A stretch of DNA of 48,428 nt, taken from assembly GCA_002310995.1 (NCBI GenBank), contig DBYV01000007.1, positions 2,203 through 50,630 on the forward strand. The letters run 5' to 3'. The notes beneath the pieces are model-generated. The model was not told where the DNA came from. It was given only the letters and a program-made list of their open reading frames with translations, and did no database searches. Position 1 is the stretch's first letter, and every line of letters starts with the position of its first letter. The position numbers and the translations under genes were made by a program. Shown piece by piece: positions 8,865 through 16,273 of this stretch. The stretch comes from a bacterium UBP6_UBA1177. Its GTDB lineage: Bacteria; UBP6; UBA1177.

Positions 8865-11765
8865 ATGGCAGCAAAGAAATTCGTTTACTTTTTCGGGCCT
8901 CAGGGTTCTGAAGGAAACGCTTCGATGAAAAACACTCTCGGTGGTAAAGGTGCCAACCTCGCCGAAATGTGCAACATGCAGATTCCGGTTCCGGCCGGTT
9001 TCACAATTGCGACCGACATGTGCACGGTTTATTATAAAAACGAGAAAAACTATCCTCCGGAACTTGCAGAACAGGTAGACGAAAATCTTAAAAAAATAGA
9101 AGAAGTTATGGGCAAAAAATTCGGAGATCCCGAAAATCCTCTTCTTCTTTCGGTCCGCAGCGGTGCCCGTGCATCTATGCCAGGCATGATGGATACGATT
9201 CTCAACCTCGGTCTCAATGAAAACACCCTTAACGGCCTCATCAAAAAAGAGTCCGACACCCGTTTCGCATGGGACAGCCTCCGCCGTTTCATGCAGATGT
9301 ACGGCAACGTCGTTATGGGAATCAAAGGCGAGCATTTCGAGCAGGCAATAAGCAGCCTCAAAGACAAATACGGCATCAAAAACGACCTTGAAATGACTGT
9401 CGAAAACCTCAAGGAACTTGTAGAAAGCTACAAAGTCATCGTCAAGGAACAGACTGGCAAAGAGTTCCCGACTGATCCGAAAGAGCAGCTCTGGGGCGCG
9501 ATTGACGCCGTTTTCGGAAGCTGGATGAACGAGCGTGCAATTGTTTACCGCAAAATGAACGGTTTTTCCGACGACTGGGGAACCGCTGTAAACGTTCAGG
9601 CAATGGTTTTCGGAAATATGGGTGATGACTGTGCTACAGGCGTTGCTTTCACGAGAAACCCGGCAACCGGCGAACACATTTTCTTCGGTGAATACCTCAT
9701 CAACGCTCAGGGAGAAGACGTTGTCGCAGGTATCAGAACTCCGCAGCAGGTCACACTTGAAGGCAGCAAGAAATGGGCTAAAGAACACAATATAAGCGAA
9801 GATGAAAGAGCTTCGAAATATCCGTCTCTTGAAGAATATATGCCGGAAGTTTACGAAAATCTCTGCAATATCTACAAAAAACTCGAGCTTCACTACCACG
9901 ACATGCAGGATATCGAGTTCACGATAGAAAACAGAAAACTCTGGATGCTCCAGACAAGAAACGGCAAAAGAACAGCGGCTGCGGCTGTAAAAATCGCAGT
10001 TGATATGGTCAACGAAGGACTTATCGAAAAAGACGATGCGCTTCTTCGTGTCACTCCCGACCAGATTGACCAGCTTCTTCACCCGCAGTTCGTCAAAGAA
10101 AGCAAAAAGAGCGCGAAACTCATCACAAAAGGCCTTCCGGCAAGCCCTGGCGCAGGCACAGGCCAGATCGTTTTCAACGCCGATGACGCAGCTGCATGGA
10201 AAGCAAACGGCTTGGAAACAATCCTTGTAAGACTTGAGACAAGCCCCGAAGACATCACCGGCATGGTTGCAGCAAACGGCATTCTCACAGGACGCGGCGG
10301 AATGACATCCCACGCAGCCGTAGTAGCCAGAGGCATGGGTAAATGCTGTGTCAGCGGATGCGGCGGACTCAACATTGATGTTGAAGGAAAAACAATAAAA
10401 GCAGGAGATTTGGTTCTCAAAGAAGGCGACTGGCTTTCGATAGACGGCAGCACGGGCGAAGTTCTTCTCGGCAAAGTTGCAACAGAGACTCCGCAGTTCA
10501 ACGAGGAATTCGAAAAACTCATGAACTGGGCTGACAACCGCCGCATGCTCAAAATCAGAACGAACGCCGACACGCCGAGAGACGCGGCTCAGGCACGCAA
10601 ATTCGGCGCTATGGGTATCGGACTTTGCAGAACCGAGCACATGTTTTTCGAAGGCGACAGGATCAAAGCTGTCAGAGAAATGATCCTTGCCGATGACCTC
10701 GAAGGGAGAAAAGCTGCTCTCGCAAAACTCATCGGACACCAGAGAGACGATTTCTACGCAATTTTCAAAGAGATGCAGGGACTTCCAGTAACAGTCAGAC
10801 TTCTTGACCCGCCGCTTCACGAGTTCCTTCCGAGCGAACCGCAGCAGATCAAGGAAATGGCTGAAATCATGGGTTGCTCCGAAGAAATAATCAACGACAA
10901 GATCAAAGCTCTTCACGAAATCAACCCGATGCTCGGTCTCAGAGGATGCAGACTCGGAATCACACGCCCAGAAATCACAGAAATGCAGACAAGGGCTATA
11001 ATCGAGGCAGCTTGCGAACTCACCAAAGAAGGTGTCAAAGTATTCCCCGAAATCATGGTTCCGCTTGTAGGAAATGTCAATGAATTCAAATATCAGGAAA
11101 AGATCATCCGCGAAACCGCTGCAAAAGTCTTCGAAGAGAAAGGCATAAATGTCGAATTCCTTGTCGGAACAATGATCGAGGTTCCGAGAGGCGCACTTAC
11201 CGCCGACGAAATCGCGGAACATGCTGAATTCTTCTCATTCGGAACAAACGACCTCACTCAGATGTGCCTCGGTTACAGCCGTGACGACGCAAACAAATTC
11301 ATATATCAGTATATCGACAAAGGAATCCTTGAGAAGAACCCGTTCCGCTCAATCGACCAGACAGGCGTCGGCCAGCTTGTTGAAATCGCGGCAAAACGCG
11401 GCAAAAAAGCAAGACCTAACATCAAGCTCGGCGTATGCGGCGAACACGGCGGCGATCCGGCTTCGATAGACTTCTTCCACAGAGTAGGCCTCCAGTATGT
11501 CAGCTGCTCGCCTTACAGAGTTCCGATAGCTCGTCTCTCTGCGGCTCAGGCAGCCATCAACAACGATGTAGTCCGCCAAATCAAACAAACTGCCGAAGAC
11601 GCTTACTCGAAAGCTGAAAGCACAGCAAAAGATGTTTACAGCAAAGCAGGAGAAAGCCTCAAAAACCTTAAGGAAACCGTCGAAAACAGCGAACTCAAAA
11701 AGACCGTAGAAGAAGGTGCTAAAAAACTTTTCGACGACATCAAAAAGAAAATTAAGAAAGACTAA
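8865..11765 (+). CDS. ppdK: Pyruvate, phosphate dikinase with extra C-terminal amphipathic tail
   Basis: PPDK interconverts pyruvate + ATP + Pi and PEP + AMP + PPi, working in glycolysis or gluconeogenesis of many anaerobes. The 966-aa product has the N-terminal nucleotide-binding domain (GGKGANLAEM near 30; RSGARASMPGMMDTILNLG), the swivelling phospho-His domain (GGMTSHAAVVARGMG, His at about 483) and the PEP-binding TIM barrel with GVCGEHGGDPASI (catalytic Cys at about 858). The normal end SPYRVPIARLSAAQA is followed by about 65 extra residues rich in Lys, Ala and Glu (DAYSKAESTAKDVYSKAGES), a helical LEA- or phasin-like tail not part of the standard enzyme. The start at 8865 is chosen for GGAGG at 8852-8856. 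A long frame on the opposite strand is a shadow. Confidence 0.97.
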   Translation: MAAKKFVYFFGPQGSEGNASMKNTLGGKGANLAEMCNMQIPVPAGFTIATDMCTVYYKNEKNYPPELAEQVDENLKKIEEVMGKKFGDPENPLLLSVRSGARASMPGMMDTILNLGLNENTLNGLIKKESDTRFAWDSLRRFMQMYGNVVMGIKGEHFEQAISSLKDKYGIKNDLEMTVENLKELVESYKVIVKEQTGKEFPTDPKEQLWGAIDAVFGSWMNERAIVYRKMNGFSDDWGTAVNVQAMVFGNMGDDCATGVAFTRNPATGEHIFFGEYLINAQGEDVVAGIRTPQQVTLEGSKKWAKEHNISEDERASKYPSLEEYMPEVYENLCNIYKKLELHYHDMQDIEFTIENRKLWMLQTRNGKRTAAAAVKIAVDMVNEGLIEKDDALLRVTPDQIDQLLHPQFVKESKKSAKLITKGLPASPGAGTGQIVFNADDAAAWKANGLETILVRLETSPEDITGMVAANGILTGRGGMTSHAAVVARGMGKCCVSGCGGLNIDVEGKTIKAGDLVLKEGDWLSIDGSTGEVLLGKVATETPQFNEEFEKLMNWADNRRMLKIRTNADTPRDAAQARKFGAMGIGLCRTEHMFFEGDRIKAVREMILADDLEGRKAALAKLIGHQRDDFYAIFKEMQGLPVTVRLLDPPLHEFLPSEPQQIKEMAEIMGCSEEIINDKIKALHEINPMLGLRGCRLGITRPEITEMQTRAIIEAACELTKEGVKVFPEIMVPLVGNVNEFKYQEKIIRETAAKVFEEKGINVEFLVGTMIEVPRGALTADEIAEHAEFFSFGTNDLTQMCLGYSRDDANKFIYQYIDKGILEKNPFRSIDQTGVGQLVEIAAKRGKKARPNIKLGVCGEHGGDPASIDFFHRVGLQYVSCSPYRVPIARLSAAQAAINNDVVRQIKQTAEDAYSKAESTAKDVYSKAGESLKNLKETVENSELKKTVEEGAKKLFDDIKKKIKKD

Positions 11766-11776
11766 CCTCTCTTTTC

Positions 11777-11839
11777 GCCGCCGCTCCCTAAATTCCCTAA
11801 ATTCCCTAGACTCCCTAAATTCCCTAATTCTGCGGCGGC
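11777..11839. repeat. 9-bp minisatellite array 2 enclosed by an 8-bp GC inverted repeat
   Basis: About five TCCCTARAY units (11785-11830) are framed by perfect arms GCCGCCGC (11777-11784) and GCGGCGGC (11832-11839), followed by a run of A. Eleven bases after the ppdK stop, the stem could form in RNA from either strand and may end transcription of ppdK. Confidence 0.8.
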
Positions 11840-11864
11840 AAAAACAGAATTTCCACTCAAGGCG

Positions 11865-11908
11865 CCCCTGAAGTAGGGGAGCTGGCTGTCGGAGACAGAC
11901 TGAGGGGT
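11865..11908. repeat. REP-like palindrome abutting the htpX stop codon
   Basis: AGGGGAGCT (11875-11883) and CTGAGGGGT (11900-11908) bracket a small stem CTGTC-GGA-GACAG. A second stem CCCCT-GAAGT-AGGGG precedes it. This layout is like dispersed intergenic REP elements known from many bacteria. It ends one base before the complement of the htpX stop (11909), so it would be transcribed as the htpX 3' end and may act as a terminator or mRNA stabiliser. Confidence 0.65.
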
Positions 11909-12757
11909 CTATTTCCTCAAATTGCTGATTCTTTCTTCCAGGGTCGGATGTGTCGAGAAAATTTTGAAAAGGAAATTTGTTTTGGGTGAATAAATGAACA
12001 TGTGCGCCGTTGAGGGCGAAATAGCGCTTCCGCGCTGCATTTCCACGATTTGATCTTCAGCACCTGAAATTCTGCAAAGAGCGTTGACAAGGTATTCACC
12101 GCTTCCCATAAGTTTTCTGCTGTAATCATCGGCCATGTATTCGCGCGAACGGCTTATCGCGGCCTGAACAAGCATAGCAGTTACCGGTGCCAGAATAACG
12201 ACAAAAAGCCATCCGATTACTCCGCTGTTATTGCGGTCGTTTCCTCTCAAAAAGAATCCGCCGCCCCACCTCGCGATTGTTGCAAGCCACATAATTGCGG
12301 ATGCCATCGCCGCGACTATCGTCTGGATAAGGATATCGTAATGTTTGACGTGTCCGAGTTCATGTGCGATTACAGCAGCGACTTCATCGTGAGAAAGAGT
12401 GTTAAGCAGACCCTGAGTCACCGCAACGACTGCGTGTTTCGGGTTTCTGCCTGTCGCAAAAGCATTCGGTTCCGCAATTGGAATGATGTAAAGCTTTGGA
12501 ACAACCGGAAGCTCCGCTGTATTTGCCAGTTTGGTAAGAGCATCAAAAAGCCAGCCGTGTTCAGAAGGATCAGCAGGCTGTGCACCATATGAGGCAAGAA
12601 CGATTTTGTCGCTGAAAAAATAGCTGAAAAAATTAAAAACAAGCGAAATCGCGAAACAAATGAACGCACCGTCAGTTCCACCTACAACCGAACCGACAAA
12701 AACGAGAAAAACCGACATCAGGACAATCAAAAGTCCGCTTTTAATGATGTTGAGCAT
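11909..12757 (-). CDS. htpX: Membrane zinc metalloprotease HtpX (M48 family)
   Basis: HtpX is an inner-membrane zinc endopeptidase that degrades damaged membrane proteins, usually alongside FtsH. The 282-aa protein has two N-terminal membrane segments (about 5-27 and 30-48), the zinc motif HELGH at 132-136, further membrane segments around 143-160 and 180-200, and the third zinc ligand Glu206 in SREYMADD. The conserved EPNAFATGRNPKHAVVAVT and the C-terminal THPTLEERI are also present. Length and motif order are typical. AGGAGG precedes the ATG at 12757. It stands alone, divergent from tilS, across a repeat-filled spacer of 237 bases (12758-12994). Confidence 0.95.
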   Translation of the reverse strand: MLNIIKSGLLIVLMSVFLVFVGSVVGGTDGAFICFAISLVFNFFSYFFSDKIVLASYGAQPADPSEHGWLFDALTKLANTAELPVVPKLYIIPIAEPNAFATGRNPKHAVVAVTQGLLNTLSHDEVAAVIAHELGHVKHYDILIQTIVAAMASAIMWLATIARWGGGFFLRGNDRNNSGVIGWLFVVILAPVTAMLVQAAISRSREYMADDYSRKLMGSGEYLVNALCRISGAEDQIVEMQRGSAISPSTAHMFIYSPKTNFLFKIFSTHPTLEERISNLRK

Positions 12758-12788
12758 AAAAACCTCCTAAAAAACCCCTCTGCCGCTC

Positions 12789-12851
12789 TGCGACAAGCTC
12801 AGCAACCGGCAGTTCCGAACCCCTCAGTCAACCTGCGGTTGCCAGTTCCCT
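12789..12851. repeat. Composite REP-like repeats upstream of htpX
   Basis: Bases 12789-12809 (TGCGACAAGCTCAGC...) recur exactly, 21 of 21 bases, in inverted orientation at 20275-20295. Bases 12819-12851 (ACCCCTCAGTC...GCCAGTTCCCT) are the reverse form of the palindrome at 11875-11908, here with stem AACC-TGC-GGTT. The two pieces together also make a larger imperfect dyad, GCAACCGG with CGGTTGC. Confidence 0.7.
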
Positions 12852-12898
12852 AAATTCCTTAGACACCCTAGATTCCCTAGACTCCCTAAACTCCCTTT
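12847..12898 (+). repeat. 9-bp minisatellite array 3
   Basis: About six degenerate TCCCTARAY units lie between the divergent genes htpX and tilS, starting inside the REP-like element. This is the only array of the five not downstream of a gene. No convincing tilS promoter is visible in the rest of the spacer. Confidence 0.85.
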
Positions 12899-12994
12899 TA
12901 TATTTCCCGAAAAATAAAAAACAACCCGAAGCCGCTAAATAATTGCCTTTTTTCGCGTCTAATATTAAAAATTCACGTTTTTTGTGAGGCTGGA

Positions 12995-14026
12995 ATGGAT
13001 ATCAAAAGCAAATTTAAGGAAAATTTTGAAAAAATAATCAAAGAAACCGGATTTTCCGGCAAAAATTTTTCGATTCTCGTCGCCTGCTCCGGCGGTGCGG
13101 ATTCTCTCGCCCTGCTCTATCTTCTTGACGAAATAAAAAAAGATTTCGGTTTTACACTGGCGGCGGCTTACGTCAATCACAGGCTCAGACCAGAAGCCGC
13201 AGACGAAGCAATATTTGTTGACAAAATTTGTCAACAGCTTGAAATCACTTGCTTTTCTCTTGAATTTGAAACCAATTTCTGGGATCCTGACAAAAAAAAT
13301 ATCGAGGAAAGAGCAAGACTCAAACGCTATGAACTTCTTTTCGATTTAGTAAAAGCCAATAAATTCAATATGTTGGCAACTGCCCACCACCTTGACGACC
13401 AGGTAGAGACCGTTCTGATGCGCATTTTTGATCGCGGCACCGGCTTAAAAGGCTTAAGCGGCATAAAATCAATAAATCCAAGCTGCGATTTTTTATCGAA
13501 CATACAAAACGGCGATTTTTTCATAATCAGACCGATGCTGAATATTGCCAAAAAAGAGATTTCGGACTTCATGCAAGAGCGACAATTTTTGTCAGATGCC
13601 TCAAATTATTGCGAAAAATACCGCAGGAACTACTACCGGCACAAAATTCTGCCCGCTCTGGACGCACTTCTTCCGGAAATCCCATACAAAGAAAATATTG
13701 CCCGTCTTGCTGAAAATGCCGCCCGCGAAAGCGGGATCGTACGCGAACTTATGGACGATTTCTGGCGGAATCTCGCGGCAGAAAATGCCGAAAACACGAT
13801 TTTTATTCCAAGAAATACAATAAAATCAAAAAGTTACGATTTCTGGCTTACAGCCTTTTCATATCTTTTTTCGTCAACGGTTTTTGTCACTTCAGGCGTT
13901 CACCGTTCTCCTTCGACAAAAACTCTGCACGATATCGTTGATTTCATAATCAAGACCGATCCTGCAACAGCGAACTACAACCCGTTCGTGCTGGAACGCA
14001 CGAAAGACGGAGTGAAAATAAGATAA
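12995..14026 (+). CDS. tilS: tRNA(Ile)-lysidine synthase, short form
   Basis: TilS attaches lysine to C34 of tRNA-Ile2 (CAU) using ATP, switching its identity from Met to Ile. It is normally essential. The 343-aa protein has the PP-loop CSGGADSLALLYLLD (SGGxDS at 32-37), VNHRLRP, the EERARLKRYELL stretch, ATAHHLDDQVETVLMR, and RPMLNIAKKEI with RNYYRHKILP, all TilS signatures. It lacks the long C-terminal domains of the E. coli enzyme and so resembles the short forms seen in Aquifex. GAGG lies before the ATG at 12995. It is followed by a long hairpin built of 9-bp repeats, then the convergent pilin genes. Confidence 0.95.
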   Translation: MDIKSKFKENFEKIIKETGFSGKNFSILVACSGGADSLALLYLLDEIKKDFGFTLAAAYVNHRLRPEAADEAIFVDKICQQLEITCFSLEFETNFWDPDKKNIEERARLKRYELLFDLVKANKFNMLATAHHLDDQVETVLMRIFDRGTGLKGLSGIKSINPSCDFLSNIQNGDFFIIRPMLNIAKKEISDFMQERQFLSDASNYCEKYRRNYYRHKILPALDALLPEIPYKENIARLAENAARESGIVRELMDDFWRNLAAENAENTIFIPRNTIKSKSYDFWLTAFSYLFSSTVFVTSGVHRSPSTKTLHDIVDFIIKTDPATANYNPFVLERTKDGVKIR

Positions 14027-14034
14027 GGAGCTTA

Positions 14035-14125
14035 AGGAATTTAGTGAGTTTAGGGTGTTTAGGGATAAAATTTCCTTAGACACCCTAGATTCCTTAGATT
14101 CCCTAAATTCCCTAAATTCCCTAAT
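14035..14125. repeat. 9-bp minisatellite array 4 folded as a long hairpin
   Basis: Units in reverse orientation (14035-14065) face units in forward orientation (14073-14103, continuing to about 14125) across a 7-base loop. The two 31-base arms are complementary except for transitions, most of which still allow G-U pairs. It follows the tilS stop by eight bases and probably ends tilS transcription. Confidence 0.85.
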
Positions 14126-14147
14126 TCTGCTGCGGCTGATTCGAGAG

Positions 14148-14176
14148 CAAAAAAAAACCCCGCCGAAGCGGGGTTT
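14148..14176 (-). terminator. Intrinsic terminator of the pilin genes
   Basis: A perfect 9-bp stem AAACCCCGC/GCGGGGTTT (14155-14163/14168-14176) with a 4-base loop is followed on the minus strand by a run of T. It lies 23 bases beyond the stop of the first pilin gene. Confidence 0.9.
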
Positions 14177-14199
14177 GAAAAATCAAGCTAAGATTGAAC

Positions 14200-14688
14200 T
14201 TATTGCTTCTTCAAATTGAAGCTGTGATCCATGCAAGCTTTTACAAAATCACTAGGAACTGTATTGGTGTCCCAAGCTTGTGCAAAAGCAAGGTTATCGT
14301 TGTCGCTCGGAGCTGCGGTGCATTCGCTTGCTGCTGCTGCATTGTTTGTCGTGAAAGCATAGAATGTTCCGCATGCCCATTTTGTATCGGCACCAATTGT
14401 AATACCCGTTCCAGTGCAATCACCAATCGAAGCTGCACCTTTGTTGGAACTTGTTTTGAAGCCGATTGACTTGATGCTTTTAGCCCAATTGTTCGGTGAT
14501 TTTCCGCCAAGCTGCGGATCTTCCTTCCAAAGGATCTGCATCTTTACAACTTCTTTAAGGTTGGTAGCAACTTCAGAAGTTCTCGATTTTTTGGTGTAGT
14601 CGCTGTACATAGGAATAGCAACTGCTGCAAGAATACCGATGATTGCGATAACAATCATGAGCTCGATAAGTGTAAAACCTTTTTTCAT
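14200..14688 (-). CDS. Type IV major pilin-like protein A
   Basis: This is a structural subunit of a type IV pilus or pseudopilus. The 162-aa prepilin has the PilD cleavage site MKKG|FTLIELMIVIAIIGILAA (mature Phe1, Glu5), the hydrophobic assembly helix and IPMYSDYTKKSR. A globular domain follows with Cys pairs in GDCTGTG/WACGTFYAF and SECTAAP. I chose the ATG at 14688, not the in-frame ATG at 14700, because GGAGAG at 14693-14698 serves it and it gives the standard short leader. It is paired with a second pilin gene (14781-15263), has its own sigma-54 promoter and ends in a strong terminator. No pilus assembly gene (pilB, C, D, T) is in the window. PilA-type is likely; a minor pilin is not excluded. 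Confidence 0.93.
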   Translation of the reverse strand: MKKGFTLIELMIVIAIIGILAAVAIPMYSDYTKKSRTSEVATNLKEVVKMQILWKEDPQLGGKSPNNWAKSIKSIGFKTSSNKGAASIGDCTGTGITIGADTKWACGTFYAFTTNNAAAASECTAAPSDNDNLAFAQAWDTNTVPSDFVKACMDHSFNLKKQ

Positions 14689-14760
14689 CTTTCTCTCCAT
14701 TTGATGAAATTAATAAAATAACGTCGTCTGACTATCAAACAACAATTTACGCAGAATGTA

Positions 14761-14777
14761 GAGCAAAAAGCGTGCCA
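14761..14777 (-). promoter_or_regulatory. Sigma-54 (-24/-12) promoter of pilin A
   Basis: On the minus strand TGGCAC (14772-14777), five bases, then TTGC (TTGCTC at 14761-14766) match the RpoN consensus TGGCAC-N5-TTGC exactly. It starts four bases after the stop codon of the upstream pilin and about 73 bases before the pilin A start. Confidence 0.88.
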
Positions 14778-14780
14778 AAA

Positions 14781-15263
14781 CTATTCTCCTGAACCGTGCT
14801 TATAAACAAAATCACTGTTCATGCATGCGGCCATATAATCTTGGTGAAGAACAGTTTTATTGGAACCCAAAGCCCATGCAAAATTGCCGATGCCGTTTGC
14901 GGTGCATGACATTGTTGCGGGATTGTCTGTAGAAAAAGCGTAATAATTACCGCATGCATATATGTTTACGCTGTCATTGACAGTATTTGTCACACCTAAA
15001 CAGGCTTCCGGGGTTTTGGCAAAAGTACCTTTGCTGGTTTTGACGCCAATTGATGCAAGACCTGTCGCAAATTTACCGCCACTGCCGGGATACTCTTTGT
15101 AAATAAACTGAAATTTAACAATGTCTTTAAGTATTACAGGTATTTCAGTTGCTTTTGATTTCGCATTGTAATCAGAATACATCGGGATTGCAATTGCTGC
15201 CAGAATACCTATTAAACTTATGACGATCATAAGTTCTATCAGTGTAAAACCTTTCAATTTCAT
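14781..15263 (-). CDS. Type IV pilin-like protein B
   Basis: A second prepilin of 160 aa, paralogous to its neighbour. The leader MKLKG|FTLIELMIVISLIGILAAIAIPMYSDY carries the PilD site and Glu5. The globular part shares the layout of pilin A (IKDIVKF-like stretch, Lys-Glu-rich turn, CGNYYAFSTDNPATMSC, final AACMNSDF) but differs in most other positions, so the duplication is old. The ATG at 15263 has only a weak GGTG upstream. It has its own sigma-54 promoter, and its 3' end lies within 20 bases of the next one, so the two pilins can be controlled separately or together. A role as alternative major pilin or as minor pilin is inference. Confidence 0.92.
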   Translation of the reverse strand: MKLKGFTLIELMIVISLIGILAAIAIPMYSDYNAKSKATEIPVILKDIVKFQFIYKEYPGSGGKFATGLASIGVKTSKGTFAKTPEACLGVTNTVNDSVNIYACGNYYAFSTDNPATMSCTANGIGNFAWALGSNKTVLHQDYMAACMNSDFVYKHGSGE

Positions 15264-15302
15264 AACATAACACCATAAAAAAACACAAAAATCCGACTAG
15301 AT

Positions 15303-15319
15303 ATGCAAATTTTGTGCCA
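15303..15319 (-). promoter_or_regulatory. Sigma-54 (-24/-12) promoter of pilin B
   Basis: On the minus strand TGGCAC (15314-15319), the spacer AAAAT and TTGCA (15304-15308) give a perfect -24/-12 promoter 40 bases before the pilin B start. Any activator (PilR type) sites would have to lie upstream, in or beside the 9-bp repeat array. Confidence 0.88.
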
Positions 15320-15344
15320 AATGTGGTGGGAGTTTGAGGGAGCA

Positions 15345-15450
15345 GGGAATCTAAGGAATCTAGGGAATTTAAGGAATCTAGGGAATCTAGGGAATTTAAG
15401 GAATCTAGGGAATCTAGGGAATCTAGGGAATTTAGGGAGTTTAGGGAGGA
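15345..15450 (-). repeat. 9-bp minisatellite array 5, the longest
   Basis: About twelve units of the 9-bp repeat, read on the minus strand as TCCCTARAY, alternate in AAAT, AGAT and TTAR variants with the period kept exactly. It starts eight bases after the stop of the MORN-repeat gene and reaches to within 25 bases of the pilin B promoter. Confidence 0.9.
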
Positions 15451-15457
15451 TTGGAAT

Positions 15458-16249
15458 TTATTCGGAATCGGGCTCAGGCTGAATTAGTTCGATAATCTGC
15501 TGATCGCAGAATATTGCGTTTATTTCCCTGCCGTTTGCAAGTTTGAAACGGCCGCGTCCGTGCCATTTGCCGTTTTTCCATTCACCGGAATATTCGGCTT
15601 TGTCACTATATTTAAATGTTCCCGTGCCTGAAATGGAGCCTTCGCGGAATTCGCCGTAGTATGAACTTCCATCCGGGAAAATCAGGGAACCGTAACCGTC
15701 CATTTTGTCGTTTTCCCAAGTTCCGTTGTACTTTATACCGCTTGCATAGATATAAATTCCGTGTCCGTGCTTTTTCCCTTCCTTCCAGTAGCCGTCGTAA
15801 GAATCGCCGTTTTCGAGAACCAGTTTTCCTTTTCCTTCGCGCAGACCGTCAAAGGTTTCGCCGTAATATCCCGGCTTTGGTTTCGGCTTCGGCTCTGGTG
15901 CTGATGGTAGAGACATTTCAGGAAACGTCTGTACAGGTTTAGATTCCGGTTTCGGCGGTTCAGGTTTTGTTTCCGGTGCGTTTGGTAGAGACGTGTCATG
16001 AAACGTCTCTACAGATTCAGGTTTTTCCTTTTCTTTCTCCTTTTTCTTCTCTTTTTTTCGGTATTTCTGCGGAAGCTCTATCAAGTTTTCCTTCGGTTTT
16101 TTATAATCGGTTCTGTAACCGTTGATCCGCTCGTCCGTTTCGGGCAGAGGCGCAATCTCGCGACCTTCAATCAAGGCTTCGTCAGTTTCAATATCATCCG
16201 AAGCAAACAAAAAAGAAAAAGATAAAAGGAACAAAAGTATGATTTTCAT
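15458..16249 (-). CDS. Exported MORN-repeat protein
   Basis: The 263-aa product has a signal peptide (MKIILLFLLSFSFLFASDD), a basic low-complexity stretch around 62-76 (KKEKKKEKEKEK) and a Pro/Lys/Glu-rich linker. About five MORN repeats run from about 127 to 245 (GDSYDGYWKEGKKHGHGIYIY, KYNGTWENDKMDGYGSL, SYYGEFREGSISGTGTF, EYSGEWKNGKWHGRGRF). MORN repeats form an extended beta-structure often used for membrane or protein contacts; the role in this periplasmic or surface setting is unknown. The linker holds two in-frame copies of a palindromic DNA repeat, translated as VETFHDTSLPNAPE and VQTFPEMSLPSAPE. No Shine-Dalgarno is evident at 16249. The LPP20 gene lies 24 bases upstream and probably shares its transcript. 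Confidence 0.88.
   Translation of the reverse strand: MKIILLFLLSFSFLFASDDIETDEALIEGREIAPLPETDERINGYRTDYKKPKENLIELPQKYRKKEKKKEKEKEKPESVETFHDTSLPNAPETKPEPPKPESKPVQTFPEMSLPSAPEPKPKPKPGYYGETFDGLREGKGKLVLENGDSYDGYWKEGKKHGHGIYIYASGIKYNGTWENDKMDGYGSLIFPDGSSYYGEFREGSISGTGTFKYSDKAEYSGEWKNGKWHGRGRFKLANGREINAIFCDQQIIELIQPEPDSE
15907..15934. repeat. Degenerate GTAGAGACG-type palindromic repeat inside a gene
   Basis: GTAGAGACA...ACGTCTGTAC is an imperfect copy of the palindrome at 15985-16012, 78 bases away (26 codons). It encodes VQTFPEMSLP on the minus strand. Confidence 0.7.
15985..16012. repeat. GTAGAGACG...CGTCTCTAC palindromic repeat inside a gene
   Basis: Perfect 9-base arms GTAGAGACG and CGTCTCTAC surround a 10-base centre. 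This matches a dispersed palindromic repeat type I know from several unrelated bacterial genomes, where it is mainly intergenic. Here it is read through in frame as VETFHDTSLP. Confidence 0.75.
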
Positions 16250-16273
16250 TAAGATTTTGGAAAATGGGGAAAG

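Noticed and set aside
8829..11222. Open frame of 797 codons antisense to ppdK
   Set aside because: It is the mirror of a highly biased real gene; its product is Phe/Cys/His-rich without domains, and it has no ribosome site.
12182..12190. Third sigma-54 site (TGGCAC on the minus strand)
   Set aside because: No TTGC at the right distance, and it lies inside htpX.
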